A DNA stretch of 64,000 bases, from NCBI RefSeq assembly GCF_003966755.1, contig NZ_AP018005.1, positions 62,001-126,000 on the forward strand, read 5' to 3'. A program made the position numbers and the translations under genes. Positions 27,243-36,830 of the stretch are shown here, one piece after another; positions within the stretch are counted from its first letter, which is position 1, and each line of letters begins with the position of its first letter. The notes beneath the pieces are model-generated. The model was not told the origin of the DNA, made no database searches, and saw nothing but the letters and a program-made list of their open reading frames with translations. The DNA comes from Candidatus Rickettsiella viridis (lineage in GTDB: Bacteria > Pseudomonadota > Gammaproteobacteria > Diplorickettsiales > Diplorickettsiaceae).

Positions 27243-28954
27243 TCGATTTTTAGATTTTGAGTCGCAGTTAGAGCATCATTTTGTATGGCACGGATGGCTT
27301 CTTCTTGAATACGTTGCAATAACGGCGTGAAAGATCGAATAGTATGATCGCAGAGTAACTCTTGACGATTTTCCCAAGTCATTGGCACTATATTAAGAAA
27401 GGTTTCTACTTTCTCTGCAGTAACCGGCAGTACAGGTTTTAAATAGGTCATTAAGATTCGAAATAGATTTAATCCTAGACTACAAACCGCATGCGCCCGT
27501 TCTATTTGCTCAGGAATTTTTACTAGAGCCCATGGTTTTTCAGCATCAATAATTTGATTGGCTTGATCCGCTAAATCCATAATGGTACGTATTGCACGGC
27601 TAAATTCACGATTTTCATAAGCCTGTGCAATTTCATCACCTTTTTCAATAAAATGCGCAACTAATTTTGGCGCATGACAAGACGGCGATAGTTTATAGTC
27701 AAAGCGTTTACTGATAAAACTCGCACAACGACTAGCAATATTAACTAATTTTCCAACTAAATCAGCGTTGATTCGCTGGGTGAAATCCTCGAGATTTAGA
27801 TCAATATCTTCCGCTTTTTTGTTAAGTTTAGCGGCAAAATAATAACGTAGGTATTCAGGATCTAAGTGCTGCCGATAATCCTGCGCGGTGATAAAAGTGC
27901 CACGGGATTTCGACATTTTCTGGCCATTGACGGTTAAGTAGCCATGTACAAAAACACCCGATGGCGTACGAAAATCGGCGCTTTTAAGGATAGCAGGCCA
28001 AAAAATAGCATGGAAATTAATGATATCCTTTCCTACGAAATGATAGAGCGCTACTTTCTCGTTGTTTGTCCAATACTCATCAAAGTTAAGATCAGGACGG
28101 CGTTTACAGAGATTTTTAAAACAAGCCATGTATCCGATGGGTGCATCTATCCAAACATAAAAATATTTATCTTCTGTGCCAGGAATTTTAAAACCAAAAT
28201 AAGGTGTGTCACGCGAAATATCGAGATCATGTAAACCTTCTTTAAACCATTCTAAAAGTTTATTGCTGACCTCTTCGGCAAGGTGGTGTTCGCTGGTAAT
28301 CCATGTACGCAGAAAATCGGCATAATTCGAAAGCTGAAAGAAATAATGTTCAGATTCTTTAGCAATTGGTGTGGCGCCGGAGAGTGTAGATTTCGGATCG
28401 ATAAGATCTAAGGGTGTATAGGTTGAACCACAAGCTTCGCAATTGTCGCCATATTGGTCGGGCGTTTTACAACAAGGGCAGTTTCCTTTTACATAGCGGT
28501 CAGGAAGAAACATTTTTGCTTCAGGATCATAGGCCTGATTAATGACTTGAGTACGAATATCACCTTTGGCTTGCATACGCGCATAAATCAATTCTACTAG
28601 CGCTTTGTTTTCGGGTGAATGGGTGGTGTAATAATTATCAAAGCTAATATGAAAGGCATCAAGATCGGCCTTATGCTCGCTAGCAATGAGCTTAACTAAC
28701 TCTTCTGGTTCTATACCGCGTTGTTTAGCGGCCAACATCACGGGTGTGCCGTGGGCATCTTCGCCGGATAAGAAGATACAATTACGCCCTAACATTTTTT
28801 GAAAACGTACCCAGATATCAGCTTGAATATGCTCTAATAAATGGCCCAAATGAATGGAGCCATTGGCATAGGGTAATGCCGTGGTAACTAGTATACTCTT
28901 CGCACTAGAATCTTCGGCAGTGTTGCCGCTCAATTCGCCATCCTCATGTATCAT
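27239..28954 (-). CDS. metG: Methionyl-tRNA synthetase with repeat-encoded N-terminus
   Basis: Charges tRNA-Met. Motifs: HLGH (class I HIGH) about residue 36, zinc-type CPCC...CEAC (about 159-176), KMSKS (about 344-348), and the anticodon-binding helical domain. At 571 residues it lacks the roughly 100-residue C-terminal dimerisation/tRNA-binding domain of E. coli MetG. The first 20 residues ([20 protein letters not shown]) come from repeat copy C; the next in-frame start lies inside HLGH, so translation must begin in the repeat, at ATG 28954 or at TTG 28933, which has GAGG 8 bases upstream. Confidence 0.95.
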   Translation of the reverse strand: MIHEDGELSGNTAEDSSAKSILVTTALPYANGSIHLGHLLEHIQADIWVRFQKMLGRNCIFLSGEDAHGTPVMLAAKQRGIEPEELVKLIASEHKADLDAFHISFDNYYTTHSPENKALVELIYARMQAKGDIRTQVINQAYDPEAKMFLPDRYVKGNCPCCKTPDQYGDNCEACGSTYTPLDLIDPKSTLSGATPIAKESEHYFFQLSNYADFLRTWITSEHHLAEEVSNKLLEWFKEGLHDLDISRDTPYFGFKIPGTEDKYFYVWIDAPIGYMACFKNLCKRRPDLNFDEYWTNNEKVALYHFVGKDIINFHAIFWPAILKSADFRTPSGVFVHGYLTVNGQKMSKSRGTFITAQDYRQHLDPEYLRYYFAAKLNKKAEDIDLNLEDFTQRINADLVGKLVNIASRCASFISKRFDYKLSPSCHAPKLVAHFIEKGDEIAQAYENREFSRAIRTIMDLADQANQIIDAEKPWALVKIPEQIERAHAVCSLGLNLFRILMTYLKPVLPVTAEKVETFLNIVPMTWENRQELLCDHTIRSFTPLLQRIQEEAIRAIQNDALTATQNLKIE

Positions 28955-29015
28955 AAATACATTCCGGTTGCTTCATTTTCGCGGCGCCTTGCCGAAAATC
29001 CCATTGCTGTGAGTC
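28891..29015 (+). repeat. Dispersed palindromic repeat, copy C (start region of metG)
   Basis: A near-consensus copy, differing from copy H by two substitutions and small end differences. The left end is embedded in metG codons 1-21; the ATG and GAGG/TTG start signals are intact. Lies 74 bp from copy D in the same orientation, in the divergent metG/mrp gap. Confidence 0.92.
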
Positions 29016-29089
29016 TAATTTTTGTTGAGATTGCTGCGTATTTAGCTTTTGCGTATTATTCATTGCCAAAGTGTGCCTTTTTGTTAGGA

Positions 29090-29214
29090 TATACTCTTCG
29101 CACTTGAATTTTTAGCTGCGTTGCCGTTCAACTCGCAATCCTCATGTATTCCACATACACTCCGGTTGCTCATCTTCGCGGCGCCTTGCTAAAAATCCAA
29201 TTGCTGTGAGTATA
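29090..29214 (+). repeat. Dispersed palindromic repeat, copy D (upstream of mrp)
   Basis: Full length with both termini intact: 27-bp terminal inverted repeats (29090-29116 and 29188-29214) match at 22 of 27 positions. Its inner stem reads TTTTTAGC/GCTAAAAA where copies C and H have TTTTCGGC/GCCGAAAA, so the two arms co-vary. The exception in orientation: its right end, not its left, faces the downstream gene mrp (29 bp away). Confidence 0.92.
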
Positions 29215-29242
29215 GTCGTCAAGTCATCATGCTAGGGTTAGA

Positions 29243-30064
29243 ATGTTAAAAATTACAGATAGAGTCAAGCATATTATTGCCATTGCTTCAGGTAAAGGAG
29301 GTGTAGGTAAGTCGACGACAGCAGTTAATTTGGCTTTGGCGCTAGCGGCCAAAGACGGGGTACGGGTGGGTCTTTTAGATGCTGATATTTATGGGCCTAA
29401 TCAACCACAGATGTTAGGGGTAAACGAAAAGCCAACGAGTAAAGACGGAAAGACCCTCGAACCTGTACATGCACATGGCATTCAATCCATGTCAATTGGC
29501 TATTTAATCGATATTAATACCCCCATGGTATGGCGTGGGCCTATGGCAACGGGTGCTTTACAACAATTGTTAAATGATACGCATTGGGATAACTTAGATT
29601 ATTTAATAGTGGATCTTCCTCCGGGCACTGGGGATATTCAATTGAGCTTAACGCAGAAAATTCCCTTAGCCGGTGCGATTATTGTGACAACGCCGCAAGA
29701 TATTGCTTTACTCGATGTGCGTAAGGCAATTGGAATGTTTAGTAAGGTAAAAGTTCCTCTGTTAGGGGTGGTAGAAAATATGTGTGCGCACGTGTGTAGT
29801 CAATGTGGACATGAAGAGCCTATTTTTGGTGAGGGCGGCGGAGAGCGTATTGCCAAGGAATGTGGCGTAAACTTACTCGGTGCTTTACCTCTAGACAGCC
29901 GAATTCGTAAGCAAGCTGACTCAGGTAAACCTATTTTTTTGGAAGATACCGAGGGTGCTATTGCTAACATTTACCGAAGTATTGCTGATAAAATTGTACA
30001 ACAACTCGCGGGGCAACCTAAAGGTCCGACTCGCTTCCCTAAAATTGTTATTGAAAAGAAATAG
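29243..30064 (+). CDS. mrp: Mrp/NBP35-family iron-sulfur cluster carrier ATPase
   Basis: 273 residues. P-loop with the deviant Walker [20 protein letters not shown] (about residues 15-33), [11 protein letters not shown] (switch I), DLPPGTGDI (Walker B region), and [24 protein letters not shown] with the CxxC for cluster binding. The N-terminal DUF59/MIP18-like domain of E. coli Mrp is absent, as in other short ApbC forms. Loads Fe-S clusters onto apoproteins. Confidence 0.93.
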   Translation: MLKITDRVKHIIAIASGKGGVGKSTTAVNLALALAAKDGVRVGLLDADIYGPNQPQMLGVNEKPTSKDGKTLEPVHAHGIQSMSIGYLIDINTPMVWRGPMATGALQQLLNDTHWDNLDYLIVDLPPGTGDIQLSLTQKIPLAGAIIVTTPQDIALLDVRKAIGMFSKVKVPLLGVVENMCAHVCSQCGHEEPIFGEGGGERIAKECGVNLLGALPLDSRIRKQADSGKPIFLEDTEGAIANIYRSIADKIVQQLAGQPKGPTRFPKIVIEKK

Positions 30065-30065
30065 C

Positions 30066-30125
30066 TATACTCACAGCAATTGAATTTTCAGCAACACCGC
30101 TGAAAATTCAATTGCAACGCGTATA
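30066..30125. repeat. Miniature palindromic repeat, copy E
   Basis: Both outer ends of the 125-bp element joined with the middle missing: TATACTCACAG ... GCGTATA. Inside is a perfect 16-bp stem (30077-30092 with 30099-30114) around the 6-base loop AACACC. It lies between the mrp stop and dcd and could act as a terminator or as a stabilising hairpin; it ends 14 bp before the dcd ATG. Confidence 0.8.
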
Positions 30126-30138
30126 CGAGGAAATATTT

Positions 30139-30705
30139 ATGTCTATTAAATCAGATACTTGGATTTGTCGTATGGCAGAAGAAGCAAAAATGATTGAGCC
30201 CTTTGAGCCACAACAAATTCGTCGTAATGAGACCGGGCGAATTATTTCTTATGGCGTATCTAGCTATGGTTATGATGTACGCTGTGCAAATGAGTTTCAC
30301 ATCTTTACTAACATTAATTCAGTGATTGTTGATCCAAAATGTTTTCCTGACGCAAGCTTTATTAAAGTTAAAGATGATGTTTGTATTATTCCGCCAAATT
30401 CTTTTGCTTTGGCGCATACGGTCGAGTATTTTCGTATCCCGCGAAATATTTTGACTATTTGTTTAGGAAAGTCAACGTACGCACGCTGCGGTATCATTGT
30501 CAATGTAACGCCTTTAGAACCTGAATGGGAAGGTCAAGTGACGTTGGAGTTTTCAAATACAACACCGTTGCCAGCAAAGATTTATGCAAACGAAGGTGTT
30601 GCACAAATGTTGTTTTTAGAGTCAGATGAAGTCTGCCAAGTTTCTTACCGGGATCGACAAGGAAAATATCAAGGTCAGAAGGGCGTGACTTTGCCTGTGG
30701 CGTAA
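30139..30705 (+). CDS. dcd: dCTP deaminase
   Basis: Converts dCTP to dUTP, feeding dTMP synthesis. From the ATG at 30139 (GAGGAAAT upstream) the product is 188 residues and begins [15 protein letters not shown], the usual start; an upstream TTG at 30112 lies inside the mini-repeat and is unlikely. Visible motifs are [14 protein letters not shown] (about 27-40), [28 protein letters not shown] (catalytic Arg and Glu region) and [13 protein letters not shown]. Confidence 0.95.
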   Translation: MSIKSDTWICRMAEEAKMIEPFEPQQIRRNETGRIISYGVSSYGYDVRCANEFHIFTNINSVIVDPKCFPDASFIKVKDDVCIIPPNSFALAHTVEYFRIPRNILTICLGKSTYARCGIIVNVTPLEPEWEGQVTLEFSNTTPLPAKIYANEGVAQMLFLESDEVCQVSYRDRQGKYQGQKGVTLPVA

Positions 30706-30716
30706 CTGTTTTTTAC

Positions 30717-32696
30717 TTAATGCGAGGGGCAATTGAGTATATTCCCATTAATTTTGCAAATAGAATTGTTGATGGTAACGCCTTGATCCAGTGGGACAAC
30801 TATTTCGGTAGCGGTGCCGCCTCCAGCATTTAATTGGCTATTATTTATGATGATTTGACTGTTTGTTGTAATTAATGCGATTGTGCTTCCCGAGAGGTTA
30901 CTATTCATGATATCTAGAGTAATATTATTTGCGTTAACGACTGCATGTTCAGATGTTTCTATCCCTCTTAAGTTTGTGGTAGTTACAGGTTTTACGAGGA
31001 TTTGAGTATTTTCTATAGCCATTGTGCTGCTATTGCTAGCCGTAACGCCTGTTAAGGTACCCCCATCTGAGGAGCCTCCCTGCATTTGTATGACGCTACC
31101 TTGTATATTGACAGAAGAATTGCTAGCTGATATCCCTGAAGCAGACGTTCCCGTTCCACCTGTATTTTTTTGAATTGAAATTTGGATTTGTGTATTTTTA
31201 ATTAAGATCGAATTTCCGTGATTAATACTGATTCCAATAGGATTAGTGTTTCCGTCCAAAGATATTTGGTTGTTGGAAAAGGTACTGTTAGAGGCGTTTT
31301 GAATCTCAATTCCAAAATCCCTAGCAAAGATATTATTATTAGTTAGCAACGTATTTTGCCCAGAATCCTGTATCCCCGAAGAAAATCGGTTATTGGCATT
31401 ACCAATTTGGCTTCCTGTAATTTGGTTATTAGTGCCCTTTGCTACGTTTATTCCTGTGGAATTATTAGGATCACCAACAGCTAATAATATAATATTTTCT
31501 ATAGTATTATTTCCATTAAGAATAAGTTCTCTCTTAAAAGTAGAACGTGCAGAGCCGGTTGCTGCTTGTGAGTAATCGCTGGTACGTGAATGTATGCTTT
31601 GACCTAAATTTAATTCAACCACATTATCGCTCTGCGGAGTACCATAACTACCCCCATTAAAATACATCCTTGTATTGGGTAATAAATTATTCAATGTGTT
31701 CACGCCCATTTGGCTAAAATCAGTGGGTCCACAGGGATTTTCATAGGTACAATTGGCTAGAATTAATCCATTGCCGTCATTATTAGGCCCGCCTGTTTGG
31801 CTAAAGAAAGCCAGGTTGTTGCGTAGTACTTGTGTGCCTAAAAATTGTTTATTTGTACGTGCGGGTATGAACGACCCTTCTCCGAGTTCAGCTAAATGTC
31901 GTGCTACCGGATCGGTTAAGCGTTCTTCTATATCGGGATCGGCACGATGAATTCGTGTACCGCCAAATTCTATCCCTAAACCCACGGCATAGGTACTGTG
32001 ATGTAACTTGTCATAGGTATAACTACCAATAATTTTTAGATAATTTTCTAACCAATATTCCAAACCGGCCGCACCTCCCCAGATGTTCTCGCTTTGTGGA
32101 GGTGTGAAAAAATAACTTCCTAAATAGCCTTTCCACGATGAGTTTGGAAAAAATTGATAGCTAAATTTGACATCTCCACCATCGCCAACAAATTGATCGG
32201 CTTGAAAAAGACTCCTTTGTTCCGTGTGTCCTAGAAAATAAGGTGCTCCCGTACTATTTCCCGCATCGTAATGACGATCTCCCATCGGGAAGTATACATT
32301 TAGATGGGCATCCCAACGCGATGCCAAGATTTCCACACCAGGGTTTAATACATATAAGCGCGCGTTGTTATCGATACGGCTGTAGCCACCAAATAGGTAA
32401 CCACCCAAAATTGCGGTTTTGTTTTGAATCCAGCGATAGCCTAGACCTACATCTAATTCACCTTGATTATTACTTGCATAAGAAAGAGAGGGATCCACAT
32501 AAAGGTTATGAGTACTATCAGCTTTTAAAGGTAGCAGCAGATCGGTTTGAGCCACAGCATGGTTGCTTGCATAGCCATTAGCAGATAAACGAGGTGGTAG
32601 CGTAAAGTTAGCATGTGCAATTTCTGTTGTACCGAATAAAATAAGAGTAAGGCACATTAGAAAAAAGCTTCGGATAGGCTGCATTACTTTAGACAT
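30717..32696 (-). CDS. Inverse autotransporter-like outer-membrane protein with beta-helix passenger
   Basis: 659 residues. Signal peptide about 1-29 (SFFLMCLTLILFGTTEIAHA). Residues about 35-250 form a repeating beta-strand pattern (LYVDPSLSYASNNQGELDVGLGYRWIQNKTAILGGYLFGGYSR..., GAAGLEYWLENYLKIIGSYTYD) like the IAT/intimin beta-barrel. Residues about 270-659 are Asn/Ser/Ile-rich with ladder repeats (NNTIENIIL, NSTFSNNQI, NSILIKNTQI), typical of a right-handed parallel beta-helix. A surface-exposed adhesin role is likely. It lacks the C-terminal barrel of classical autotransporters, consistent with inverse topology. Confidence 0.8.
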   Translation of the reverse strand: MSKVMQPIRSFFLMCLTLILFGTTEIAHANFTLPPRLSANGYASNHAVAQTDLLLPLKADSTHNLYVDPSLSYASNNQGELDVGLGYRWIQNKTAILGGYLFGGYSRIDNNARLYVLNPGVEILASRWDAHLNVYFPMGDRHYDAGNSTGAPYFLGHTEQRSLFQADQFVGDGGDVKFSYQFFPNSSWKGYLGSYFFTPPQSENIWGGAAGLEYWLENYLKIIGSYTYDKLHHSTYAVGLGIEFGGTRIHRADPDIEERLTDPVARHLAELGEGSFIPARTNKQFLGTQVLRNNLAFFSQTGGPNNDGNGLILANCTYENPCGPTDFSQMGVNTLNNLLPNTRMYFNGGSYGTPQSDNVVELNLGQSIHSRTSDYSQAATGSARSTFKRELILNGNNTIENIILLAVGDPNNSTGINVAKGTNNQITGSQIGNANNRFSSGIQDSGQNTLLTNNNIFARDFGIEIQNASNSTFSNNQISLDGNTNPIGISINHGNSILIKNTQIQISIQKNTGGTGTSASGISASNSSVNIQGSVIQMQGGSSDGGTLTGVTASNSSTMAIENTQILVKPVTTTNLRGIETSEHAVVNANNITLDIMNSNLSGSTIALITTNSQIIINNSQLNAGGGTATEIVVPLDQGVTINNSICKINGNILNCPSH

Positions 32697-32809
32697 ACAA
32701 CAAGCCCTGTTCCTCTAGGTAAAAAAATCCTTTTTTATATAATAGTACTTAATTTTCAATAAAGTAAAATATTATTACGGAATCATCTATTAACAGAGAT
32801 TTTTTAGGA

Positions 32810-33601
32810 TTATTGCTTAGCGTTCATTAGAAAATTGCTCAATGTCACATAATCTTGCACAGAAAGTTGTTCTGCACGTTGTTTGGGATCGATTTTTAAT
32901 GATTCAAATTGTTGTACGTTAATTAGCTGTGCCAGATTATTACGTAACATTTTTCGACGATGACTAAAAGCAGCACGTACTATTTCAGCAAATAATAACG
33001 GATCATCGGCTTGCCAAGGTGGGGTTTGATAAGGAATAAGACGAATAACTGCAGAGTCAACTTTGGGTGGTGGATTAAAAGCACCGGGTTTGACAATAAA
33101 TAATTTTTTAACTTGGCAATAGTACTGAATCATAACGCTTAAGCGTCCATAATGTGCATTTCCTGGTTGGGCTACCATGCGTTCAACGACTTCTTTTTGC
33201 AGCATAAAGTGCATGTCTTGAATAGCATCCACTTGTTCTAATAAATGAAATAACAGGGGTGTAGAGATATTATAAGGAAGATTTCCAACGATGCGCCATC
33301 GTATATTCGGCTCTCCTGCTGAACGCAAATCAAATTTTAAAGCGTCAGCCTGGTAAATAATTAACTCCCCTAGCGGCGCACATTGTTTTTTTAGCAAGGG
33401 GATGAGATCTTTATCCAATTCAACCACGATTAATCGATCTAAGAGCGGTAATAATTGCTGTGTTAAGGCCCCCATTCCTGGGCCAATTTCCAGCATAGGA
33501 TCCATTTTTTTAGGATGAATAGCCGAGATTATTTTTTCAATAATAAAGCTTTCATGTAAAAAATGCTGGCCGAATCGTTTACGTGTTTGAAATGCAGACA
33601 T
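32810..33601 (-). CDS. rsmA: 16S rRNA dimethyladenosine transferase RsmA (KsgA)
   Basis: Dimethylates A1518/A1519 of 16S rRNA. 263 residues. RKRFGQHFL (about 7-15) at the N-terminus, SAM motif LEIGPGMGALTQQLL (about 38-52), VVELDKDLIPLL, and catalytic NLPYNIST (about 109-116; NLPY). FNPPPKVDSAVIRL matches the C-terminal domain. 16 bp downstream of the E2 gene, so part of the same transcript. Confidence 0.95.
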   Translation of the reverse strand: MSAFQTRKRFGQHFLHESFIIEKIISAIHPKKMDPMLEIGPGMGALTQQLLPLLDRLIVVELDKDLIPLLKKQCAPLGELIIYQADALKFDLRSAGEPNIRWRIVGNLPYNISTPLLFHLLEQVDAIQDMHFMLQKEVVERMVAQPGNAHYGRLSVMIQYYCQVKKLFIVKPGAFNPPPKVDSAVIRLIPYQTPPWQADDPLLFAEIVRAAFSHRRKMLRNNLAQLINVQQFESLKIDPKQRAEQLSVQDYVTLSNFLMNAKQ

Positions 33602-33617
33602 AAGCGCTCTTATTTTT

Positions 33618-34766
33618 TTAAGAAGTTTGTAAATCTCGTATTAGCGCAGATAAAAATCTTGCTGCTTCACCGCCAGTAATCGCACGATGATCCACCGTTA
33701 ATGATAAGGGAAGCAACTTATGGATGGCTGGTTTTCCTTGCTCTGCAACAACCGCTTCGCTAATACGTCCTACCGCTAAAATAGCCACCATCGGTGGAAT
33801 AATGAGAGGGCTTGCATAGCGTCCAGCAAAAACACCGACATTGGATAATATAAATGTCGCACCACTCAGATCTTCAGGTGGAATACTGCGATTTTTTACC
33901 CTTACTTTAAATTCATCGATTTTTTTACGTAAATCAATAGCACTGCATTGTGCAACATTTTTCAATACAGGTACAAATAAACCTTCGGATGCATCCATGG
34001 CAATTCCTAGATTAATGTGTGGGTGTTGACGTAAAGCGAGATGTGTTTCATCAAGCCAAGCATTTAATCGGGGTTCGCGTTGGCAGGCTGCCATGATAGC
34101 GCGTATTAAACGTAAGCTAACATCAGTTTTTTCGGGCCACGCATGGATATCAGCATCATCGACTAAGGTTACCGGCACTACGGTTTGATGTGATTTGCTC
34201 ATCGCCATCGCCATGGCGCGCCGTACCCCACGCAGAGGTTCATAATCTTCTGTAGGTTTTGTGAGGGGTGATGCGGGCGTTGTTATTTTTGTTGCGTTTT
34301 CTAAGTCGGTTACCGTAATTTGTCCTGCGGGTCCTGTGCCTATGCAATGCGCAAGATCAACTTGCATTTTTTTTGCTAATGCACGAATAGACGGTGTTGC
34401 TTTAATGCCTTGAGCCGTTGCAGTGCCATTAGAGCTAGGTTGAATGCCTGTTGCGAGTTCCTCAACGATTGTGTCACTGGTCTGTAAATTTCCCACCACC
34501 GTTGCTTTATCTGTTGATGCGGTATCTTTATTATCACTTTCAATGTCAATCAGTGCAGCGCCGGTCTTAATAATATCACCAGGGTGTCCATATAATTTCA
34601 CTACTTTGCCATTAAAAGGTACGGGAATATCAACTACTGCTTTGGCCGTTTCCATGGCTACCATCGGTGCATCCATTTTTACGACATCACCTACCTTAAT
34701 ATGCCATTCGTGAATTTCTGCGTCGGGTAAGCCTTCACCTAAATCTGGTAGATAAAATACTGTCAT
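33618..34766 (-). CDS. 2-oxoacid dehydrogenase E2 (lipoyl acyltransferase)
   Basis: 382 residues. One lipoyl domain (about 1-75) with Lys42 in METAKAVVD, a flexible linker, a peripheral-subunit-binding domain (about 128-165, TPSIRALAKKMQVDL...GTGPAGQITVTDLE), and a catalytic domain with His360 in VDHRAITGG. With the E1 pair and leucine dehydrogenase it fits a branched-chain 2-oxoacid complex better than pyruvate dehydrogenase. The E3 (lipoamide dehydrogenase) is not encoded here. Start overlaps the E1-beta stop by 4 bp. Confidence 0.88.
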   Translation of the reverse strand: MTVFYLPDLGEGLPDAEIHEWHIKVGDVVKMDAPMVAMETAKAVVDIPVPFNGKVVKLYGHPGDIIKTGAALIDIESDNKDTASTDKATVVGNLQTSDTIVEELATGIQPSSNGTATAQGIKATPSIRALAKKMQVDLAHCIGTGPAGQITVTDLENATKITTPASPLTKPTEDYEPLRGVRRAMAMAMSKSHQTVVPVTLVDDADIHAWPEKTDVSLRLIRAIMAACQREPRLNAWLDETHLALRQHPHINLGIAMDASEGLFVPVLKNVAQCSAIDLRKKIDEFKVRVKNRSIPPEDLSGATFILSNVGVFAGRYASPLIIPPMVAILAVGRISEAVVAEQGKPAIHKLLPLSLTVDHRAITGGEAARFLSALIRDLQTS

Positions 34767-35743
34767 GTAAACTCCAATGTTTGATCAATCACATTGATAA
34801 TTTTTGTGAGACTTGGCAGATATTGTTTTTCTAATTGCGCGTAAGGTACCGTTACATCGTAACCGGTAACACGTTGTATGGGTGCTTTTAGCGATAAAAA
34901 AGCTTTTTCGCTTAATTGCGCAGCGATTTCTGCGCCTACGCCACAAAAACGTGCTGCTTCATGAATAATGACACAGCGCCCGGTTTTTTCTACGGAGGCG
35001 AGAAGTGTGTCACAGTCTAATGGTTTAAGTGTGGCTACATCAATCAGATCGGCGCTTAATCCTCTAGTGAGCAAATTATCTGCAGCCATTAAACTTTCAT
35101 GTAACATAGCGCCCCAGCTTATCAGTGTGATGTCCTTCCCTTCGCGTAACAGAAAGCTTTTGTCTAAAGGAAGCGCTTCTCCAGTATCTGCTACTTTTTG
35201 TTTTTGTAGACGATAGAGACGTGTGGGCTCTAAAAAAATGACGGGATCCGGATCGCGAATTGCCGCAAGTAATAAACCATAAGCACGTGCCGGTGAAGAA
35301 GGTACAACAACGCGTAACCCTGGCGTATGAGCAAAAAGGGTTTCAGTGCTTTCAGAGTGGTGTTCTGGTGCATGAATACCAGCCCCATAGGGCATGCGGA
35401 AAACTAATGGGCAGGATAACCGCCCGCGTGTGCGGTTACGAAAACGTGCGGCATGATTAATAATTTGATCCAGTGCGGGATAACTAAATCCCATAAACTG
35501 AAATTCAGCGACCGGCTTTAATCCCTGTGTGGCCATGCCAATTGAAAGTCCGGCGATCATTGATTCGGCTAGCGGTGTATCTAAAACACGATCGGCGCCA
35601 AATTTTTCAAATAATCCTTGTGTTGCACGAAATACGCCGCCATTAATACCAATATCTTCGCCTAATAAAACAACCTCTTGATCCGCATTCATTTCATAAT
35701 TTAGTGCTTGATTAATCGCAGCGATTAGCGTTATTTCTGTCAT
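34763..35743 (-). CDS. 2-oxoacid dehydrogenase E1 beta subunit
   Basis: 326 residues, transketolase-like: EVVLLGEDIGINGGVFRATQGL (about 23-44), DTPLAESMIAGLSIGMA (about 55-71, with the TPP-activating Glu), RNRTRGRLSCPLVFRMPYGAG, and the C-terminal LISWGAMLHESLMAA. Joins with E1 alpha to form the alpha2beta2 TPP enzyme. Overlaps both neighbours by 4 bp (ATGA), so strongly coupled. Confidence 0.92.
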   Translation of the reverse strand: MTEITLIAAINQALNYEMNADQEVVLLGEDIGINGGVFRATQGLFEKFGADRVLDTPLAESMIAGLSIGMATQGLKPVAEFQFMGFSYPALDQIINHAARFRNRTRGRLSCPLVFRMPYGAGIHAPEHHSESTETLFAHTPGLRVVVPSSPARAYGLLLAAIRDPDPVIFLEPTRLYRLQKQKVADTGEALPLDKSFLLREGKDITLISWGAMLHESLMAADNLLTRGLSADLIDVATLKPLDCDTLLASVEKTGRCVIIHEAARFCGVGAEIAAQLSEKAFLSLKAPIQRVTGYDVTVPYAQLEKQYLPSLTKIINVIDQTLEFT

Positions 35744-36825
35744 AGCTCAAGCATCTCATGTAATTTAAATAAGGCGGTTGCTTCAATACGTTGTTCATTT
35801 AGATCCGCCGGTAATTGTGCAAAATGATAGTCAAACAGATCGGTAATAGCAGGTTTAGGCAAAGCAAGGTACTTATTAACCGCATTTTCTATAGTGAGAT
35901 TACATTGTTGTATGAAGTGTTTGTCTTCCTCTTCAGTCCAATAGCTTTGATCGAGGAGATAAGTACGCAAACGTGAGATAGGTTCTTCTTTATAAGCGTG
36001 TTGAAGTTCTTCGGATGCTCGGTAACGAGCCGCGTCATCGGCAGTGGTGTGATCACTTAAACGATAGCTTAAGGCTTCAATGACGCTGGACCCTTTTCCT
36101 GTGCGTGCTTTTTCGGCCGCTCTTTCTACTGCAAATCTGACAGCAACGACGTCATTGCCATCGACTTGTTCACCTTGAATGCCGGCAGCAATGGCTTTTT
36201 GTGCTAAGGTTTGGGCGTGGGTTTGTGCTTTACGCGCCGTCGAAATAGCCCATTGATTATTATTGATCACAAATACCACGGGTAATTGCCAAGCACCGGC
36301 AATATTTAACGCTTCATAGAAATCACCTTCGGAAGTGGCGCCATCACCGCAAGTGGTAACAACGACACGTGCTTGTTTGCGAAGCTTAAAAGCGGTTGCA
36401 ACACCAGCGGCGTGCAGAACTTGTGTCGCGATAGGGACACAAATAGGAAAATCATTAGGACATTCGCTGAAATGATTTCCCCATTCATTTCCTTTCCAGA
36501 AGCTAAGAATTTCCTGCATTTTTACGCCACGCATCAGTTGTGCGCCGTAATCTCTATAGAAAGGACATAAAATATCTTCTTTTCTCATACTAGCGCCAAT
36601 CCCTACAGAAATAGCTTCTTGTCCAAGCGTGGAGGCATACGTATTGAGTTTTCCTGTCCTTTGTAAAGTGACGGCTTTGCTGTCAAAAAGTCGTGTTAGT
36701 AACATCGCTTGATAAAGTGGCAACAGCGTTTCTTTTTTAACAAAGGAAGGTAAATCTTGTGTAGGCTTACCGTTGGCATCTAAAAAACAGGTATAATCTA
36801 TAGAAAAGCTTGCGACTTCGCTCAT
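35740..36825 (-). CDS. 2-oxoacid dehydrogenase E1 alpha subunit
   Basis: 361 residues. TPP motif GDG at 160-162 (CGDGATSEGDFYEALN) ending in NNN at 188-190 (VINNNQWAIS). SYRLSDHTTADD is the phosphorylation-loop region shared by the alpha subunits. The alpha2beta2 architecture differs from the single-chain E1 of E. coli PDH. The upstream leucine dehydrogenase gene ends 5 bp away. Confidence 0.92.
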   Translation of the reverse strand: MSEVASFSIDYTCFLDANGKPTQDLPSFVKKETLLPLYQAMLLTRLFDSKAVTLQRTGKLNTYASTLGQEAISVGIGASMRKEDILCPFYRDYGAQLMRGVKMQEILSFWKGNEWGNHFSECPNDFPICVPIATQVLHAAGVATAFKLRKQARVVVTTCGDGATSEGDFYEALNIAGAWQLPVVFVINNNQWAISTARKAQTHAQTLAQKAIAAGIQGEQVDGNDVVAVRFAVERAAEKARTGKGSSVIEALSYRLSDHTTADDAARYRASEELQHAYKEEPISRLRTYLLDQSYWTEEEDKHFIQQCNLTIENAVNKYLALPKPAITDLFDYHFAQLPADLNEQRIEATALFKLHEMLEL

Positions 36826-36830
36826 AATGA

